From positions 5,943,501-6,007,500 of the forward strand of contig NZ_CP044549.1 in NCBI RefSeq assembly GCF_009859475.1: a DNA stretch of 64,000 bases, written 5' to 3'. How positions within the stretch are numbered: position 1 is the first letter of the stretch; the number at the start of each line of letters is the position of its first letter. Source of the DNA: Hydrogenophaga sp. BPS33. GTDB lineage: Bacteria; Pseudomonadota; Gammaproteobacteria; Burkholderiales; Burkholderiaceae_C. The notes under the pieces are model-generated. The model was not told the origin of the DNA. It made no database searches and worked only from the letters and a program-made list of their open reading frames with translations. Both the position numbers and the translations under genes were made by a program. This document shows positions 32,960-41,403 of this stretch, piece after piece.

Positions 32960-34150
32960 TTGACGCCCCTGCCCTTGACCGCCTACACCGCCACCAGTTG
33001 CCTGGGTGTGGGCCTGGCCGCGCACCGCGCGGCCTTGCACGGCAACCAGAGCGGCCTGCGGCCCTGCGCCTTTGAAACCGTGAACCTGCCGACCTGGGTC
33101 GGCGAGGTCGCAGGCGTGGACGACCACCCCTTGCCCGCCGCGTTGGCGCGCTACGAATGCCGCAACAACCGCCTGGCCCTGCTGGCCCTGCGCGCCGACG
33201 GCTTCGAAGAGCGCCTGCGCGCCGCCGTCGCCCGCCATGGTGCGCAGCGCGTGGGTGTCTTCATCGGCACCAGCACCTCGGGCATTCTGCAGACCGAACT
33301 GGCCTACCGGGAACGCGACCCTGCCACGGGCGCGTTGCCCGCATCGTTCGACTACGCCGCCACGCACAACCCCTACGGCGTGGCCGAACTGCTGCGCGAG
33401 CACCTGGGCATCACCGGCATGGCCACCACCATTTCTACCGCCTGCTCCTCCAGCGCCAAGGTGTTCGCGGCGGCCGCGCGCCAGATCGAACTCGGCACCC
33501 TCGATGCGGCGCTGGTCGGTGGCGTCGACTCGCTGTGCCTGACCACGCTGTATGGTTTTGCCTCGCTCGAACTCACCTCCAAAGAACCGTGTCGCCCCAG
33601 CGATGTGGACCGCGACGGCATCTCCATTGGCGAAGGCGCGGCCTACGCGCTGCTCGAGCGCGCCGACGGCGCCGCGCCCGATGCCGTGTGGCTGCTCGGC
33701 ACGGGCGAGTCGAGCGACGCGTACCACATGTCCGCGCCGCACCCCGAAGGCCTGGGCGCGCAGATGGCCATGCAGGCCGCACTGCGCTCGGCCTCGCTGG
33801 GCGCGGACGCGATCGACTACATCAACCTGCACGGCACGGCCACGCCGGCCAACGACAGCGCCGAAGGCAAGGCCGTGGCCAACGTGTTCGGCCAGCGCGT
33901 GCCCTGCTCCTCCACCAAGGGCGCGACCGGCCACACGCTGGGCGCGGCCGGTGCGCTTGAAGCGGTGGTGTGCGCGATCGCGCTGGTTGACGGCTTCGTG
34001 CCCGGCAGCGTCGGTACGCACACGCTCGATCCGGCCATTCCGCTCAACGTGCAGATGCAGAGCGCCACGCTGCCGGTGCGCCGCGCTTTAAGCAACTCGT
34101 TCGGCTTTGGCGGCAGCAATTGCAGCCTGATGCTGGGAGTTGGTGCATGA
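32960..34150 (+). CDS. Beta-ketoacyl-ACP synthase of the aryl polyene KS/CLF pair
   Basis: A 396-residue active condensing enzyme with C162 in STACSSSAK, H291 in NLHGTATPAND and K320/H325 in KGATGHTLGAAG. It probably starts at a TTG (32960), the first start codon after the last in-frame stop and the only one giving the conserved N-terminal strand (LTAYTATSCLG). It overlaps the chain-length-factor-like gene by 4 bp, the usual arrangement for a KS-CLF heterodimer that extends the polyene on its ACP. Confidence 0.9.
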   Translation: MTPLPLTAYTATSCLGVGLAAHRAALHGNQSGLRPCAFETVNLPTWVGEVAGVDDHPLPAALARYECRNNRLALLALRADGFEERLRAAVARHGAQRVGVFIGTSTSGILQTELAYRERDPATGALPASFDYAATHNPYGVAELLREHLGITGMATTISTACSSSAKVFAAAARQIELGTLDAALVGGVDSLCLTTLYGFASLELTSKEPCRPSDVDRDGISIGEGAAYALLERADGAAPDAVWLLGTGESSDAYHMSAPHPEGLGAQMAMQAALRSASLGADAIDYINLHGTATPANDSAEGKAVANVFGQRVPCSSTKGATGHTLGAAGALEAVVCAIALVDGFVPGSVGTHTLDPAIPLNVQMQSATLPVRRALSNSFGFGGSNCSLMLGVGA

Positions 34151-35019
34151 GCGCCGCGCCGGGCCGCCCCAAGCAAGCTCGCACCGCAGGCGAAGCCGAA
34201 GGGTCACCTGTGAACGCTCCCCGGCACACACCCTTGACCGCTTGGCTCACCGGCGTCGGCTTCATTGCCCCGGGCATGCCCGACTGGCCCAGCGCCCGCG
34301 CGGTCCTGCGCGGTGAGCAAGCCTGGGTGTCCGCGCCTTCGGTGCTGCCCGCGCCGTCCATCCTGCCACCGGCCGAACGCCGCCGCGCCAGCCGCGTCAT
34401 CAAACTCGCGCTGGGCATCGGTCTGGAAGCCGCGCAGGGCGCCGACGTGTCGACCCTGGCCACCGTCTTCAGCGCGTCCGGCGCCGATGGTCACAACTGC
34501 CATGCGCTGTGCGAACAACTCGCCACCGACGACCGCCACATTTCGCCCACGCGCTTTCACAACTCGGTGCACAACGCGCCCGCCGGCTACTGGGGCATTG
34601 CCACGCGCGCCATGGCGCCGTGCCAGGTGCTCTGCGCCTTCGACGGCAGCTTCGGCGCCGGCCTGCTCGACACCTTGGCGCAGGTCGTGCTCGACCAGCA
34701 GAGCACGCTGCTGCTGGCCTACGACAGCGAGTACCCCGAGCCGCTGTTCGCCACGCGCCCGGTGCCCGACTGCGCGGGCATCGCGCTGCGGCTGGAACCC
34801 CAACCCTCGCCGCAAGCTTTGGCGCGCATCACCGCCTGGACCACCGACGGCCCCGCGCCTGCGTGGCACAACGACACGCTCGAACCGCTGCGCGCGGCCA
34901 TCCCGGCCATGCGCGCCCTGCCTGTGATGGAACGCCTCGCGCGCGGCGAGCACGGCGAGGTCTGCCTGGACTACCTGTCAGGCCAGCAGCTCGCGGTGCG
35001 GCTGGACCCACCGGTCTGA
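34147..35019 (+). CDS. Chain-length-factor-like ketosynthase homologue (ApeC type)
   Basis: A 290-residue ketosynthase-like protein shorter than active condensing enzymes and lacking the Cys-His-His triad. The nucleophile-elbow region reads CAFDGSFGAG instead of a Cys active site. It belongs to the 'beta-ketoacyl synthase chain length factor' family (Ketoacyl-synt_2). In aryl polyene synthases such a protein pairs with the preceding active ketosynthase to set chain length. It starts inside the end of that gene (ATGA). An unusual 24-residue N-terminal extension (KQARTAGEAEGSPVN region) precedes the fold; an internal GTG near 34210 is an alternative start. Confidence 0.85.
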   Translation: MSAAPGRPKQARTAGEAEGSPVNAPRHTPLTAWLTGVGFIAPGMPDWPSARAVLRGEQAWVSAPSVLPAPSILPPAERRRASRVIKLALGIGLEAAQGADVSTLATVFSASGADGHNCHALCEQLATDDRHISPTRFHNSVHNAPAGYWGIATRAMAPCQVLCAFDGSFGAGLLDTLAQVVLDQQSTLLLAYDSEYPEPLFATRPVPDCAGIALRLEPQPSPQALARITAWTTDGPAPAWHNDTLEPLRAAIPAMRALPVMERLARGEHGEVCLDYLSGQQLAVRLDPPV

Positions 35020-35026
35020 GAAGCCG

Positions 35027-35491
35027 ATGACCCGCGACACGATGGACAAAGCCTGGATCGCAGAACGCATTCCCCATCAGGGTGACATGTGCCTGCTCGA
35101 TGCGGTGGACGGCTGGTCCCCAGACCACATCGACTGCCGCGCCACCAGCCACACCGATCCCAAGAACCCACTGCGCGCCGCCGGGCGGCTGGGCGCGGCC
35201 AACGGCATCGAATACGCGGCGCAGGCCATGGCGGTGCACGGCGCGCTGGTGGCCGAGGCCCAGGCCGCGCCGCGCCAGGGCTACCTCACCAGCGTGCGCA
35301 GCGTGACCCTGCACACCGACCGCCTGGACGATGTGGGCTGCCCGCTGAGCGTGCGCGCCGAGCGCCTCTCGGGCGATGCGAACAACGTGCTCTACCGCTT
35401 CAGCGTTTATGGCGGCGAGCGCTGCCTGCTCGAAGGCCGCGCCTCGGTCGTGCTGGACGCGCAAGCGCTTGTAACCAAGGACCCTGAATGA
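35027..35491 (+). CDS. 3-hydroxyacyl-ACP dehydratase, second hotdog (ApeP-like)
   Basis: A 154-residue hotdog dehydratase. The N-terminal block WIAERIPHQGDMCLLDAV holds the probable catalytic H17, and the partner region is RLGAANGIEYAAQAMAVHGA. It resembles the ApeP-type dehydratase that forms a complex with the short ApeI-type protein in aryl polyene systems. It lies 7 bp after the chain-length-factor gene and overlaps the reductase gene by 4 bp. An ATG 15 bp downstream is an alternative start. Confidence 0.87.
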   Translation: MTRDTMDKAWIAERIPHQGDMCLLDAVDGWSPDHIDCRATSHTDPKNPLRAAGRLGAANGIEYAAQAMAVHGALVAEAQAAPRQGYLTSVRSVTLHTDRLDDVGCPLSVRAERLSGDANNVLYRFSVYGGERCLLEGRASVVLDAQALVTKDPE

Positions 35492-36207
35492 AACGAGCCC
35501 TCGTCACCGGCGGCAGCGGTGGCATCGGCGCGGCGATCTGCCAGCGCCTGGCCGCCGATGGTCACCACGTCATCGTGCACGCGCACCGCGCGCTGGACAA
35601 AGCCGAAGCCACGGCGCAAGCCATTCGCGACGGCGGCGGCAGTGCCGAGGCCATCGCCTTCGACGTGAGCGACCGCGAAGCCAGCGCCACGGCACTGGCC
35701 GCTATCGTGGAAGCCGGCCCGGTGCAGATCCTGGTGAACAACGCCGGCATCCACGACGACGCCGTGTTCCCGGGCATGACGGGCGAACAATGGGACCGCG
35801 TGCTCGACGTCTCGCTCAACGGTTTCTACAACGTGACGCAGCCGCTGACCATGCCGATGATCCGCAAGCGCTGGGGCCGCATCGTCACCATCACGTCCAT
35901 TGCGGGCGTGATGGGCAACCGGGGCCAGGTGAACTACGCGGCGGCCAAGGGTGCGCTGCACGCGGCGAGCAAGTCGCTCGCGCTGGAGCTGGCCACGCGC
36001 GGCATCACGGTGAACGCGGTGGCCCCGGGCATCATCGAGACCGACATGAGCGCGGGAGCGTTCGACGCCGATGCGATCAAGCGCCTGGTGCCGATGCAGC
36101 GCGCCGGCCGCGCCGACGAGGTGGCCGAGCTGGTGGCGTTTCTGGCGTCGGACAAGGCGGCGTATGTGAGCGGCCAGGTGATCTCGATCAACGGGGCGAT
36201 GGCCTGA
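35488..36207 (+). CDS. 3-oxoacyl-ACP reductase (FabG-like SDR), last gene of the operon
   Basis: A 239-residue short-chain dehydrogenase. The cofactor motif is GGSGGIGAAI at residues 8-17, the structural NNAG is in ILVNNAGIHDD, and the catalytic Ser, Tyr and Lys are in ITSIAGV and NYAAAKGALHA. It would reduce the 3-ketoacyl-ACP in each polyene elongation round. It overlaps the preceding dehydratase by 4 bp and closes the operon. Its last 20 bp overlap the 3' end of the convergent lyase gene on the other strand. Confidence 0.93.
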   Translation: MKRALVTGGSGGIGAAICQRLAADGHHVIVHAHRALDKAEATAQAIRDGGGSAEAIAFDVSDREASATALAAIVEAGPVQILVNNAGIHDDAVFPGMTGEQWDRVLDVSLNGFYNVTQPLTMPMIRKRWGRIVTITSIAGVMGNRGQVNYAAAKGALHAASKSLALELATRGITVNAVAPGIIETDMSAGAFDADAIKRLVPMQRAGRADEVAELVAFLASDKAAYVSGQVISINGAMA

Positions 36208-37123
36208 GGGAATCCCCACCCCAGCCGGCCACCAGTTCCTTGAGCGTGGCCGACGCCTGTGGCGTCAGCGGCCAGGCCGAGGGCGGACGGGTCGCACCGC
36301 AGTCCAGGCCCATGCACTGCAACGCCGCCTTCACCACGGTCACGTTGGTGCCGTTGTTCTCCTGCGAACGCAGGGTCTCGAACGGCAGCACCGATTCGAT
36401 CAGCACCTGCGCGCCTTCGTAATCGCCGTTGGCGAGCGCCGCGTGGATCTGCATCGAGCGCTCGGGCAGCACATTGATCAGCCCCGAGGTGAAGCCGCGC
36501 GCACCGGCCGCGTACAAGGCCGGCGCCCAGTTCTCGGCCAGGCCGTTTACCCATGCCAGGCCACTCTCGCGCGTGCGCCGAATGGCCTCGGACAACAGCA
36601 GCGGCGTGGGCGACGCCCACTTCACCCCCACCACTTCCGGAATGGCACACAGCGCTTCGATGGTGGCCATGCCGATGTTCTCGTTGCGCAGGTACAGGAC
36701 CACCGGCAAACCCTGGCCGGCCTCGGCCACGCGCTGCACATAGGCCACCACGCCGCGCGGCGACACGAACGGGTCGGGCGGCTGGTGCACCATCAGTGCG
36801 TCCGCCCCCGCGCGGTACGAGGCGGCGGCCAGATCGCAGGCCTCTTCGATGCCACGCCCCACGCCACCCAGCAACGGCACACGCCCGGCGATGTGCGCGG
36901 CGCTCGCGGCCACCATGGCCTCGGCTTCGCTGGCGCGCAGCGCGTAGTACTCGCTGGTGTTGCCATTGGCCACCAGCACGTGCACGCCCGCCTCGATGGC
37001 GCGGTCCACGATCGGCTTCTGCAGCTCGGGCGCAATGCGGTTCTGCGCATCGAAAGGCGTGACCAGAATGCCCGAGATGCCATCGAGCGCAGAGCGCACG
37101 GCGGCGCGGTCAAAAGTCGGCAT
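36188..37123 (-). CDS. Dihydrodipicolinate synthase/N-acetylneuraminate lyase family protein
   Basis: A 311-residue class I aldolase/dehydratase. The Schiff-base lysine is K168 in VVGVKWAS, the conserved Tyr is Y144 in VVLYLRN, and the carboxylate loop is ANGNTSEYYAL. The family includes DapA, NanA and sugar-acid enzymes such as 5-dehydro-4-deoxyglucarate dehydratase. Next to an enolase-superfamily dehydratase and a Bug receptor, a sugar-acid (aldonate or aldarate) role is more likely than lysine synthesis (inference). It lies 33 bp downstream of the enolase-family gene in the same transcript. The 3' end overlaps fabG by 20 bp tail to tail. Confidence 0.87.
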   Translation of the reverse strand: MPTFDRAAVRSALDGISGILVTPFDAQNRIAPELQKPIVDRAIEAGVHVLVANGNTSEYYALRASEAEAMVAASAAHIAGRVPLLGGVGRGIEEACDLAAASYRAGADALMVHQPPDPFVSPRGVVAYVQRVAEAGQGLPVVLYLRNENIGMATIEALCAIPEVVGVKWASPTPLLLSEAIRRTRESGLAWVNGLAENWAPALYAAGARGFTSGLINVLPERSMQIHAALANGDYEGAQVLIESVLPFETLRSQENNGTNVTVVKAALQCMGLDCGATRPPSAWPLTPQASATLKELVAGWGGDSLRPSPR

Positions 37124-37156
37124 GAAAGTGTCCTGAATCGGTAAAGAAAGAAAGGC

Positions 37157-38359
37157 TCAAACGTGTTCGGTGCGGCGCACGACCACGGCCGGGTCGTTGC
37201 GCACGGCAGAGTTCAGTTCGGTGCCCAGGCCCGGCGCGGTGGGCCGCGCGAGAAAGCCCCGCTCCAGCACCGGCAGCTCGGTCACCAGGTCGCGGTAGAA
37301 GGTCGCCAGGAAGGCGCGCACCACCTCCTGGAAGATGGCGTTGGGTGAAGCCAGCGCGAGGTGCAGCGAAGCCCAGAGCACCACCGGCCCGGTGCAGTCG
37401 TGCGGCGCAATGGGCTTCTGGTACGCGTCGGCGAGGCTGGCGATCTTGCGCGCCTCGGTGATGCCACCGCACCACGACAGATCGGGCATGACGATGTCCA
37501 GCGCGTCGGCCGCCAGCAGATCGCGGAACGCGCCTTGCGCGGCCAGCGTCTCGCTGCCGCACACCGGAATGCCCGAGAGGCGGCGGTAGTCGGCCAGCGC
37601 GCCCGGGCTGTCCATCTTGATCGGGTCTTCGGCCCAGAACGGCCGGTACTGGCGCAGCTCGCGCGCGATCGACAGCGCCGAGGTGAGGTTCCACATGGAG
37701 TGCAGCTCGCACATGATTTCGATGCGGTCCCCCACCGCGAGGCGGATCTTCTCGAACACCTCCAGCCCCTGGCGCATCGACGTGCCGCTCACGTACTGCC
37801 CATCGGTCTGCGCGGCCGCACCATCGAAGGGCCAGATCTTCATGGCACCGAAGCCTTCGTCGAGCAGGCTTTGCGCGAGCTCGGCCGGGCTCTCGATGAA
37901 GGCGATCTGGTCGTCGTAGCGGCTGCGCACCTGCGACTGGCCCGGCTCGACCAGGCGGCGCTGGATACTTTTGCTGTTGTAGTCCACGCCTGCGCAGGTG
38001 TTGTAGACCCGCATGCGTTCGTGGCACGCACCGCCCAGCAACTGGTAGATCGGCTGACCCGTGACCTTGCCGAAGATGTCCCACAGCGCGATGTCCAGCG
38101 CCGAGGCCGCGCGCGTTTCGACACCGCTGCCGTTAAAGCCGAGATAGCCGCGAAACAGCGTCTTGTGCAGGCGCTCGATGTCCAGCGGGTTCTGCCCCAG
38201 CACCAGCGGCGCGGCCATGGTGTGCAGGTAAGTCTCGACCGCCGCGGCCCCGCGAAAGGTCTCGCCCAGGCCAACGAGGCCGGCATCGGTTTCCACCTCG
38301 ACCCACACAAGGTTGGGCTGGTGGGGCAAGCGGTAGGTCTGGAGCGCGGTGATCTTCAT
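37157..38359 (-). CDS. Mandelate racemase/muconate lactonizing (enolase superfamily) enzyme
   Basis: A 400-residue enolase-superfamily member. The N-terminal capping domain opens KITALQTYRLPHQPNLVWVE. The barrel carries metal-ligand candidates in CELHSMWN, AEDPIK and GSETLA and a late acid/base region in IAPHDCTGP. A Lys in GAMKIWPFD sits where the family's base lies. It looks like an acid-sugar dehydratase (galactonate or mannonate dehydratase-like), not mandelate racemase itself; the sugar cannot be named. The ATG at 38359 fits the family start better than one 15 bp upstream. It lies between the Bug gene (31 bp) and the DHDPS-like gene. Confidence 0.87.
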   Translation of the reverse strand: MKITALQTYRLPHQPNLVWVEVETDAGLVGLGETFRGAAAVETYLHTMAAPLVLGQNPLDIERLHKTLFRGYLGFNGSGVETRAASALDIALWDIFGKVTGQPIYQLLGGACHERMRVYNTCAGVDYNSKSIQRRLVEPGQSQVRSRYDDQIAFIESPAELAQSLLDEGFGAMKIWPFDGAAAQTDGQYVSGTSMRQGLEVFEKIRLAVGDRIEIMCELHSMWNLTSALSIARELRQYRPFWAEDPIKMDSPGALADYRRLSGIPVCGSETLAAQGAFRDLLAADALDIVMPDLSWCGGITEARKIASLADAYQKPIAPHDCTGPVVLWASLHLALASPNAIFQEVVRAFLATFYRDLVTELPVLERGFLARPTAPGLGTELNSAVRNDPAVVVRRTEHV

Positions 38360-38390
38360 GGGACCTCTGGGCAATGGAGAAAGTGGCAGC

Positions 38391-39368
38391 TCACTCGGCC
38401 GTGATCTTCTGGGCGCGGATCAGCTCGGCCCACTTGTCGTGCTCCAGGCGCATGTGCTGCGCGAAGGCCGCCGCGTTGCCACCGCCCACGCTGATGCCCG
38501 CTTCCTGCAGCGTCTTGCGCACGGTGGCGTCTTGCAGCGCGCGGTTGAACGCGGTGTTGAGGCGGTCGACGATGGCCGGTGGCGTGCCGGCGGGTGCGCC
38601 AATGGCGTACCAGGGCTCGATGACGAAACCCTTGTAGCCCAGCTCTTCCATGGTCGGCACCTCGGGCAGGTTGGCCGAGCGGGTCTTGCCGGTGACGGCC
38701 AGCGGCTTCACGCGGTTGCTCTTGATGAAGGGCAAGATCGAGGGCTCGTTGTCGAAGAACACCTGCACCTGCCCGCCCAGCAGATCGGTGATGGCCGGGC
38801 CCGAGCCCTTGTAAGGCACATGCAACAGCGGCACGCCGGTGACCTTCTTGAGCATCTCACCGCCCAGGTGGTTGGACGCGCCCACCCCCGATGACGCGTA
38901 GCTCAGTTGGCCGGCGCGCGCCTTGGTCAGCAGCTCGGGCAAGGTGTTGATGCCGGTCTGCGGGCCGACCGTGAGCACGTTGATGGAGTAACCGAGCAAT
39001 GCCACCGGTGCCACGTCCTTGAACAGGTCGTAGCCGGGGTTGGCGTACAGGCTGGCGTTGACCGCGCAGTTGCCGATGCTGCAGAGAAAGATGGTGTAGC
39101 CGTCGGCCGGCGATTTCACGGCCGCCACCGTGCCGATGTTGCCGGTGGCACCGGGCCGGTTTTCCACCACGATGGACTGGCCGAGGTCCTTGGCGGCGGC
39201 ATTCGCGAACAGCCGCGACACCATGTCACCCGTGCCACCTGGGGGCACCGGCACGATCATGCGGATGGGCTTGTTGGGGAAGTCTTGCGCGCCGGCGGGC
39301 GCAAGCCACAGGGCGAAGGGAAGGGCGGTGGCAAGGGTGAGGGCCAGGGTGGTCCAGCTGCTGCGCAT
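38391..39368 (-). CDS. Bug-family TTT receptor (sugar-acid operon)
   Basis: A 325-residue periplasmic receptor. The signal peptide is about residues 1-27 (TLALTLATALPFALWLAPAG), and the mature protein begins near QDFPNKPIRMIVPVPPGGTG. Later Bug motifs are VENRPGATGNIG, SYASSGVGASNHLGG and HVPYKGSGPAITDLLGG. The start at 39368 is chosen to give a normal signal peptide. It is first in a minus-strand operon with the enolase-family and DHDPS-like genes and divergent from the GntR gene, so it likely binds the acid sugar those enzymes degrade (inference). No TctA/TctB gene is nearby. Confidence 0.88.
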   Translation of the reverse strand: MRSSWTTLALTLATALPFALWLAPAGAQDFPNKPIRMIVPVPPGGTGDMVSRLFANAAAKDLGQSIVVENRPGATGNIGTVAAVKSPADGYTIFLCSIGNCAVNASLYANPGYDLFKDVAPVALLGYSINVLTVGPQTGINTLPELLTKARAGQLSYASSGVGASNHLGGEMLKKVTGVPLLHVPYKGSGPAITDLLGGQVQVFFDNEPSILPFIKSNRVKPLAVTGKTRSANLPEVPTMEELGYKGFVIEPWYAIGAPAGTPPAIVDRLNTAFNRALQDATVRKTLQEAGISVGGGNAAAFAQHMRLEHDKWAELIRAQKITAE

Positions 39369-39412
39369 GTGTTGTCTCCGGTTGGGTTTTTGTCGTCGAA
39401 GCCTCATTCATC

Positions 39413-39429
39413 TAATCATACGATGATTA
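39413..39429. promoter_or_regulatory. Perfect 17-bp palindrome, putative GntR operator
   Basis: TAATCATACGATGATTA has exact 7-bp arms around ACG. It lies in the 112-bp gap between the divergent Bug and GntR genes, 44 bp before the Bug start and 51 bp before the GntR start. FadR-subfamily regulators bind palindromes of this size. Confidence 0.65.
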
Positions 39430-39480
39430 AACCGAAGGCGTCCAGCACCGATGGTCGTGCGCGTGGTTATGCTCGGCGCC

Positions 39481-40185
39481 ATGGCTTCTTCGCGTCTTCG
39501 CAACTTTCACCACCAACTGGTCGACGCGGTCGGGCGTGACATCGTGACCGGCGTCTACGCCGAGGGTGCTCAGATGCCCACCGAGCCGCAACTGGCCGAG
39601 GTCTATGGCGCGAGCCGCATGGTGGTGCGCGAGGCCATGAAAAGTCTGGCGGCCAAGGGTCTGGTGTCGATCCGCCCGCGCACCGGCACCCATGTGTTGC
39701 CGCGCGCGCAATGGCATTTGTTCGACCCGGCGGTGCTGGGCTGGCACGGCGAGGGTGACTTCGACAGCGGCTTGATCGCCGACCTGCTGGAACTGCGTCT
39801 GGCCATCGAGCCGCTCGCGGCGCGGCTGGCGGCGGGGCGTGCTGGCGAGGCGGACCTGGCCGAACTGCGCAGCGCCTACGAAGCCATGGCCGGCGCGGGT
39901 GGACGCAGCGACTACATCGAAGCCGACCTGCGCTTCCACGGCGCGGTGGTGCGGGCCTGCGGCAATGTGTTCATCCAGCAACTGGAGACCGCGCTGTCTG
40001 CCGTTTGGAAGACGAGTTTCCAGGCCTCCAGCAACCCCACCGGTGCGCCCGACAGCGCGGCCCTGAAGCTGCACCACAAACTGCTGGTGGCGATCGAGCG
40101 GCACGATGCTGCGGGGGCCGAGAAAGCGGTGCACGGTCTGATCGCCCGGGCGACGACGCGCATCGAGGGACGCGCCGCCGGCTGA
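39481..40185 (+). CDS. GntR/FadR family regulator (FCD domain)
   Basis: A 234-residue regulator. The N-terminal winged HTH reads AEGAQMPTEPQLAEVYGASR and MVVREAMKSLAAKGLVSIRP. The C-terminal FCD domain has LLELRLAIEPLAARLAA and the metal-binding His/Asp pattern in DLRFHGAVVRACGN and LHHKLLVAIERHD. The ATG at 39481 is preferred to in-frame starts at 39451 and 39469. FCD regulators often respond to sugar acids or organic acids. It probably represses the divergent Bug/enolase-family/DHDPS-like operon through the 17-bp palindrome. Confidence 0.9.
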   Translation: MASSRLRNFHHQLVDAVGRDIVTGVYAEGAQMPTEPQLAEVYGASRMVVREAMKSLAAKGLVSIRPRTGTHVLPRAQWHLFDPAVLGWHGEGDFDSGLIADLLELRLAIEPLAARLAAGRAGEADLAELRSAYEAMAGAGGRSDYIEADLRFHGAVVRACGNVFIQQLETALSAVWKTSFQASSNPTGAPDSAALKLHHKLLVAIERHDAAGAEKAVHGLIARATTRIEGRAAG

Positions 40186-40219
40186 TCACCAGCGGGCGGC
40201 GCGCAGGGGAAGACCGACT

Positions 40220-41218
40220 TCAGTCGGCTTTCAGTTTCGCGGCCTGGACCACTTGCTTCCACTTCACCTGCTCCGCCTGCACATACGTGCGCAGCTCCTC
40301 CACGCCCATCACGTCCACTTCGGCCCCGTGCTCCTCCAGTCGCTTGACCACCGCCGGGTCGGCCAGCACCTGGTTCAGCGCCTTGTTCAGCTGTTCAACA
40401 ACCGCCTTGGGCGTCTTGGCGGGTGCGAAGAGCGCATACCACTGCGACAGGTCCACGTTGGCAATGCCCTGCTCCTTCAACGTGGGCACGTCAGGCATCG
40501 ACGGCGAGCGCTTGTCGCCGGCCAGGCCGAGCGCCTTGAGTTTGCCGTTCTTCACGTTGGGCATGGCGGTGAACAGGCTGGGGAACATCACCTGCGTCTG
40601 GCCGGCCATGGTGTCGGTCACCGCCGGTGCCGAGCCCTTGTAGGGCACGTGCATCATGTTCGTGCCGGTGGACAGCTTGAACATCTCGGCCGCGAAGTGC
40701 GGCGCCGTGCCATTGCCCGCCGAGGCGTAGTTGACCTTGTCCGGGTTGGCCTTCACGTAGGTCACCAGCTCCTTGGCGTTGGCGGCCGGCACGTTGTTGT
40801 TGGCCACCATGAGCGTGGCCGAGCGGCCCACCATGCCGATGGGCTCGAAGTCCTTCACCGGGTCGTAGCGCAGCTTCTGCAGCGCGGGGTTCATCGCGTG
40901 GGTGGCGATGTAGCCCAGCATGATCGTGTAGCCGTCGGGTGCGGCGCGCGCCACGAACTCGCTGGCGATGGCGCCGTTGCCACCGGCCTTGTTGTCCACC
41001 ACGAAAGACTGCTTGAGGAGGATGCCCATGGCCTGGCCGACGGTGCGGGCCATGGCGTCGTTCGCGCCGCCCGCTGCGGTGGGCACGACGATGGTGATGG
41101 GCTTTTCGGGGTAGGCGGCCCATGCTGCACCGCACGCGAACGTGGTGGCGAGAGCGACGGTGGTGGCAATGGCAACCGCGCCGAGGGTGCGCCGTTGGGG
41201 TTGGTGAATCTGCTGCAT
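40220..41218 (-). CDS. Bug-family TTT receptor, paralogue of the fused receptor domain
   Basis: A 332-residue periplasmic receptor with a signal peptide (VAIATTVALATTFACGAAWA, cleavage about residue 34). The mature N-terminus is AYPEKPITIVVPTAAGGAND, then VVDNKAGGNGAIASEFVARA, IATHAMNPALQKLRYDPVKD and HVPYKGSAPAVTDTMAGQTQ. The same segments recur nearly unchanged in the receptor half of the fusion protein at 46055-48070, so the two are close paralogues. It is divergent from the LysR gene at 41404, which probably regulates it. No membrane TTT subunits are nearby. Confidence 0.9.
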   Translation of the reverse strand: MQQIHQPQRRTLGAVAIATTVALATTFACGAAWAAYPEKPITIVVPTAAGGANDAMARTVGQAMGILLKQSFVVDNKAGGNGAIASEFVARAAPDGYTIMLGYIATHAMNPALQKLRYDPVKDFEPIGMVGRSATLMVANNNVPAANAKELVTYVKANPDKVNYASAGNGTAPHFAAEMFKLSTGTNMMHVPYKGSAPAVTDTMAGQTQVMFPSLFTAMPNVKNGKLKALGLAGDKRSPSMPDVPTLKEQGIANVDLSQWYALFAPAKTPKAVVEQLNKALNQVLADPAVVKRLEEHGAEVDVMGVEELRTYVQAEQVKWKQVVQAAKLKAD

Positions 41219-41325
41219 ATGTCTTCTCCGGTGGGTGGTGGTGAGCTCAAGGGCCGCTGCGCAAGACTTCGGTGTGGGGACAAGAGCCCTGATCGCGGAA
41301 CGTATGGTCGCCTTTGCTCACTGCC

Positions 41326-41337
41326 AAGTAAATTGCA
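41326..41337. promoter_or_regulatory. 12-mer AAGTAAATTGCA, copy 1 (Bug/LysR divergent region)
   Basis: The 12-mer lies between the Bug gene (40220) and LysR gene (41404), 67 bp before the LysR start. An identical 12-mer is at 45883-45894 in the other divergent region of this catabolic block. It may be part of a LysR-type site with the nearby ATTGCA and TGATGCA half-sites; the assignment is tentative. Confidence 0.35.
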
Positions 41338-41403
41338 TGTTTGCGAAGCATTGATGCACAATTTGGATCAACCCGGGCTCCCGGTTTACCCTCGAAAACC
41401 CGC

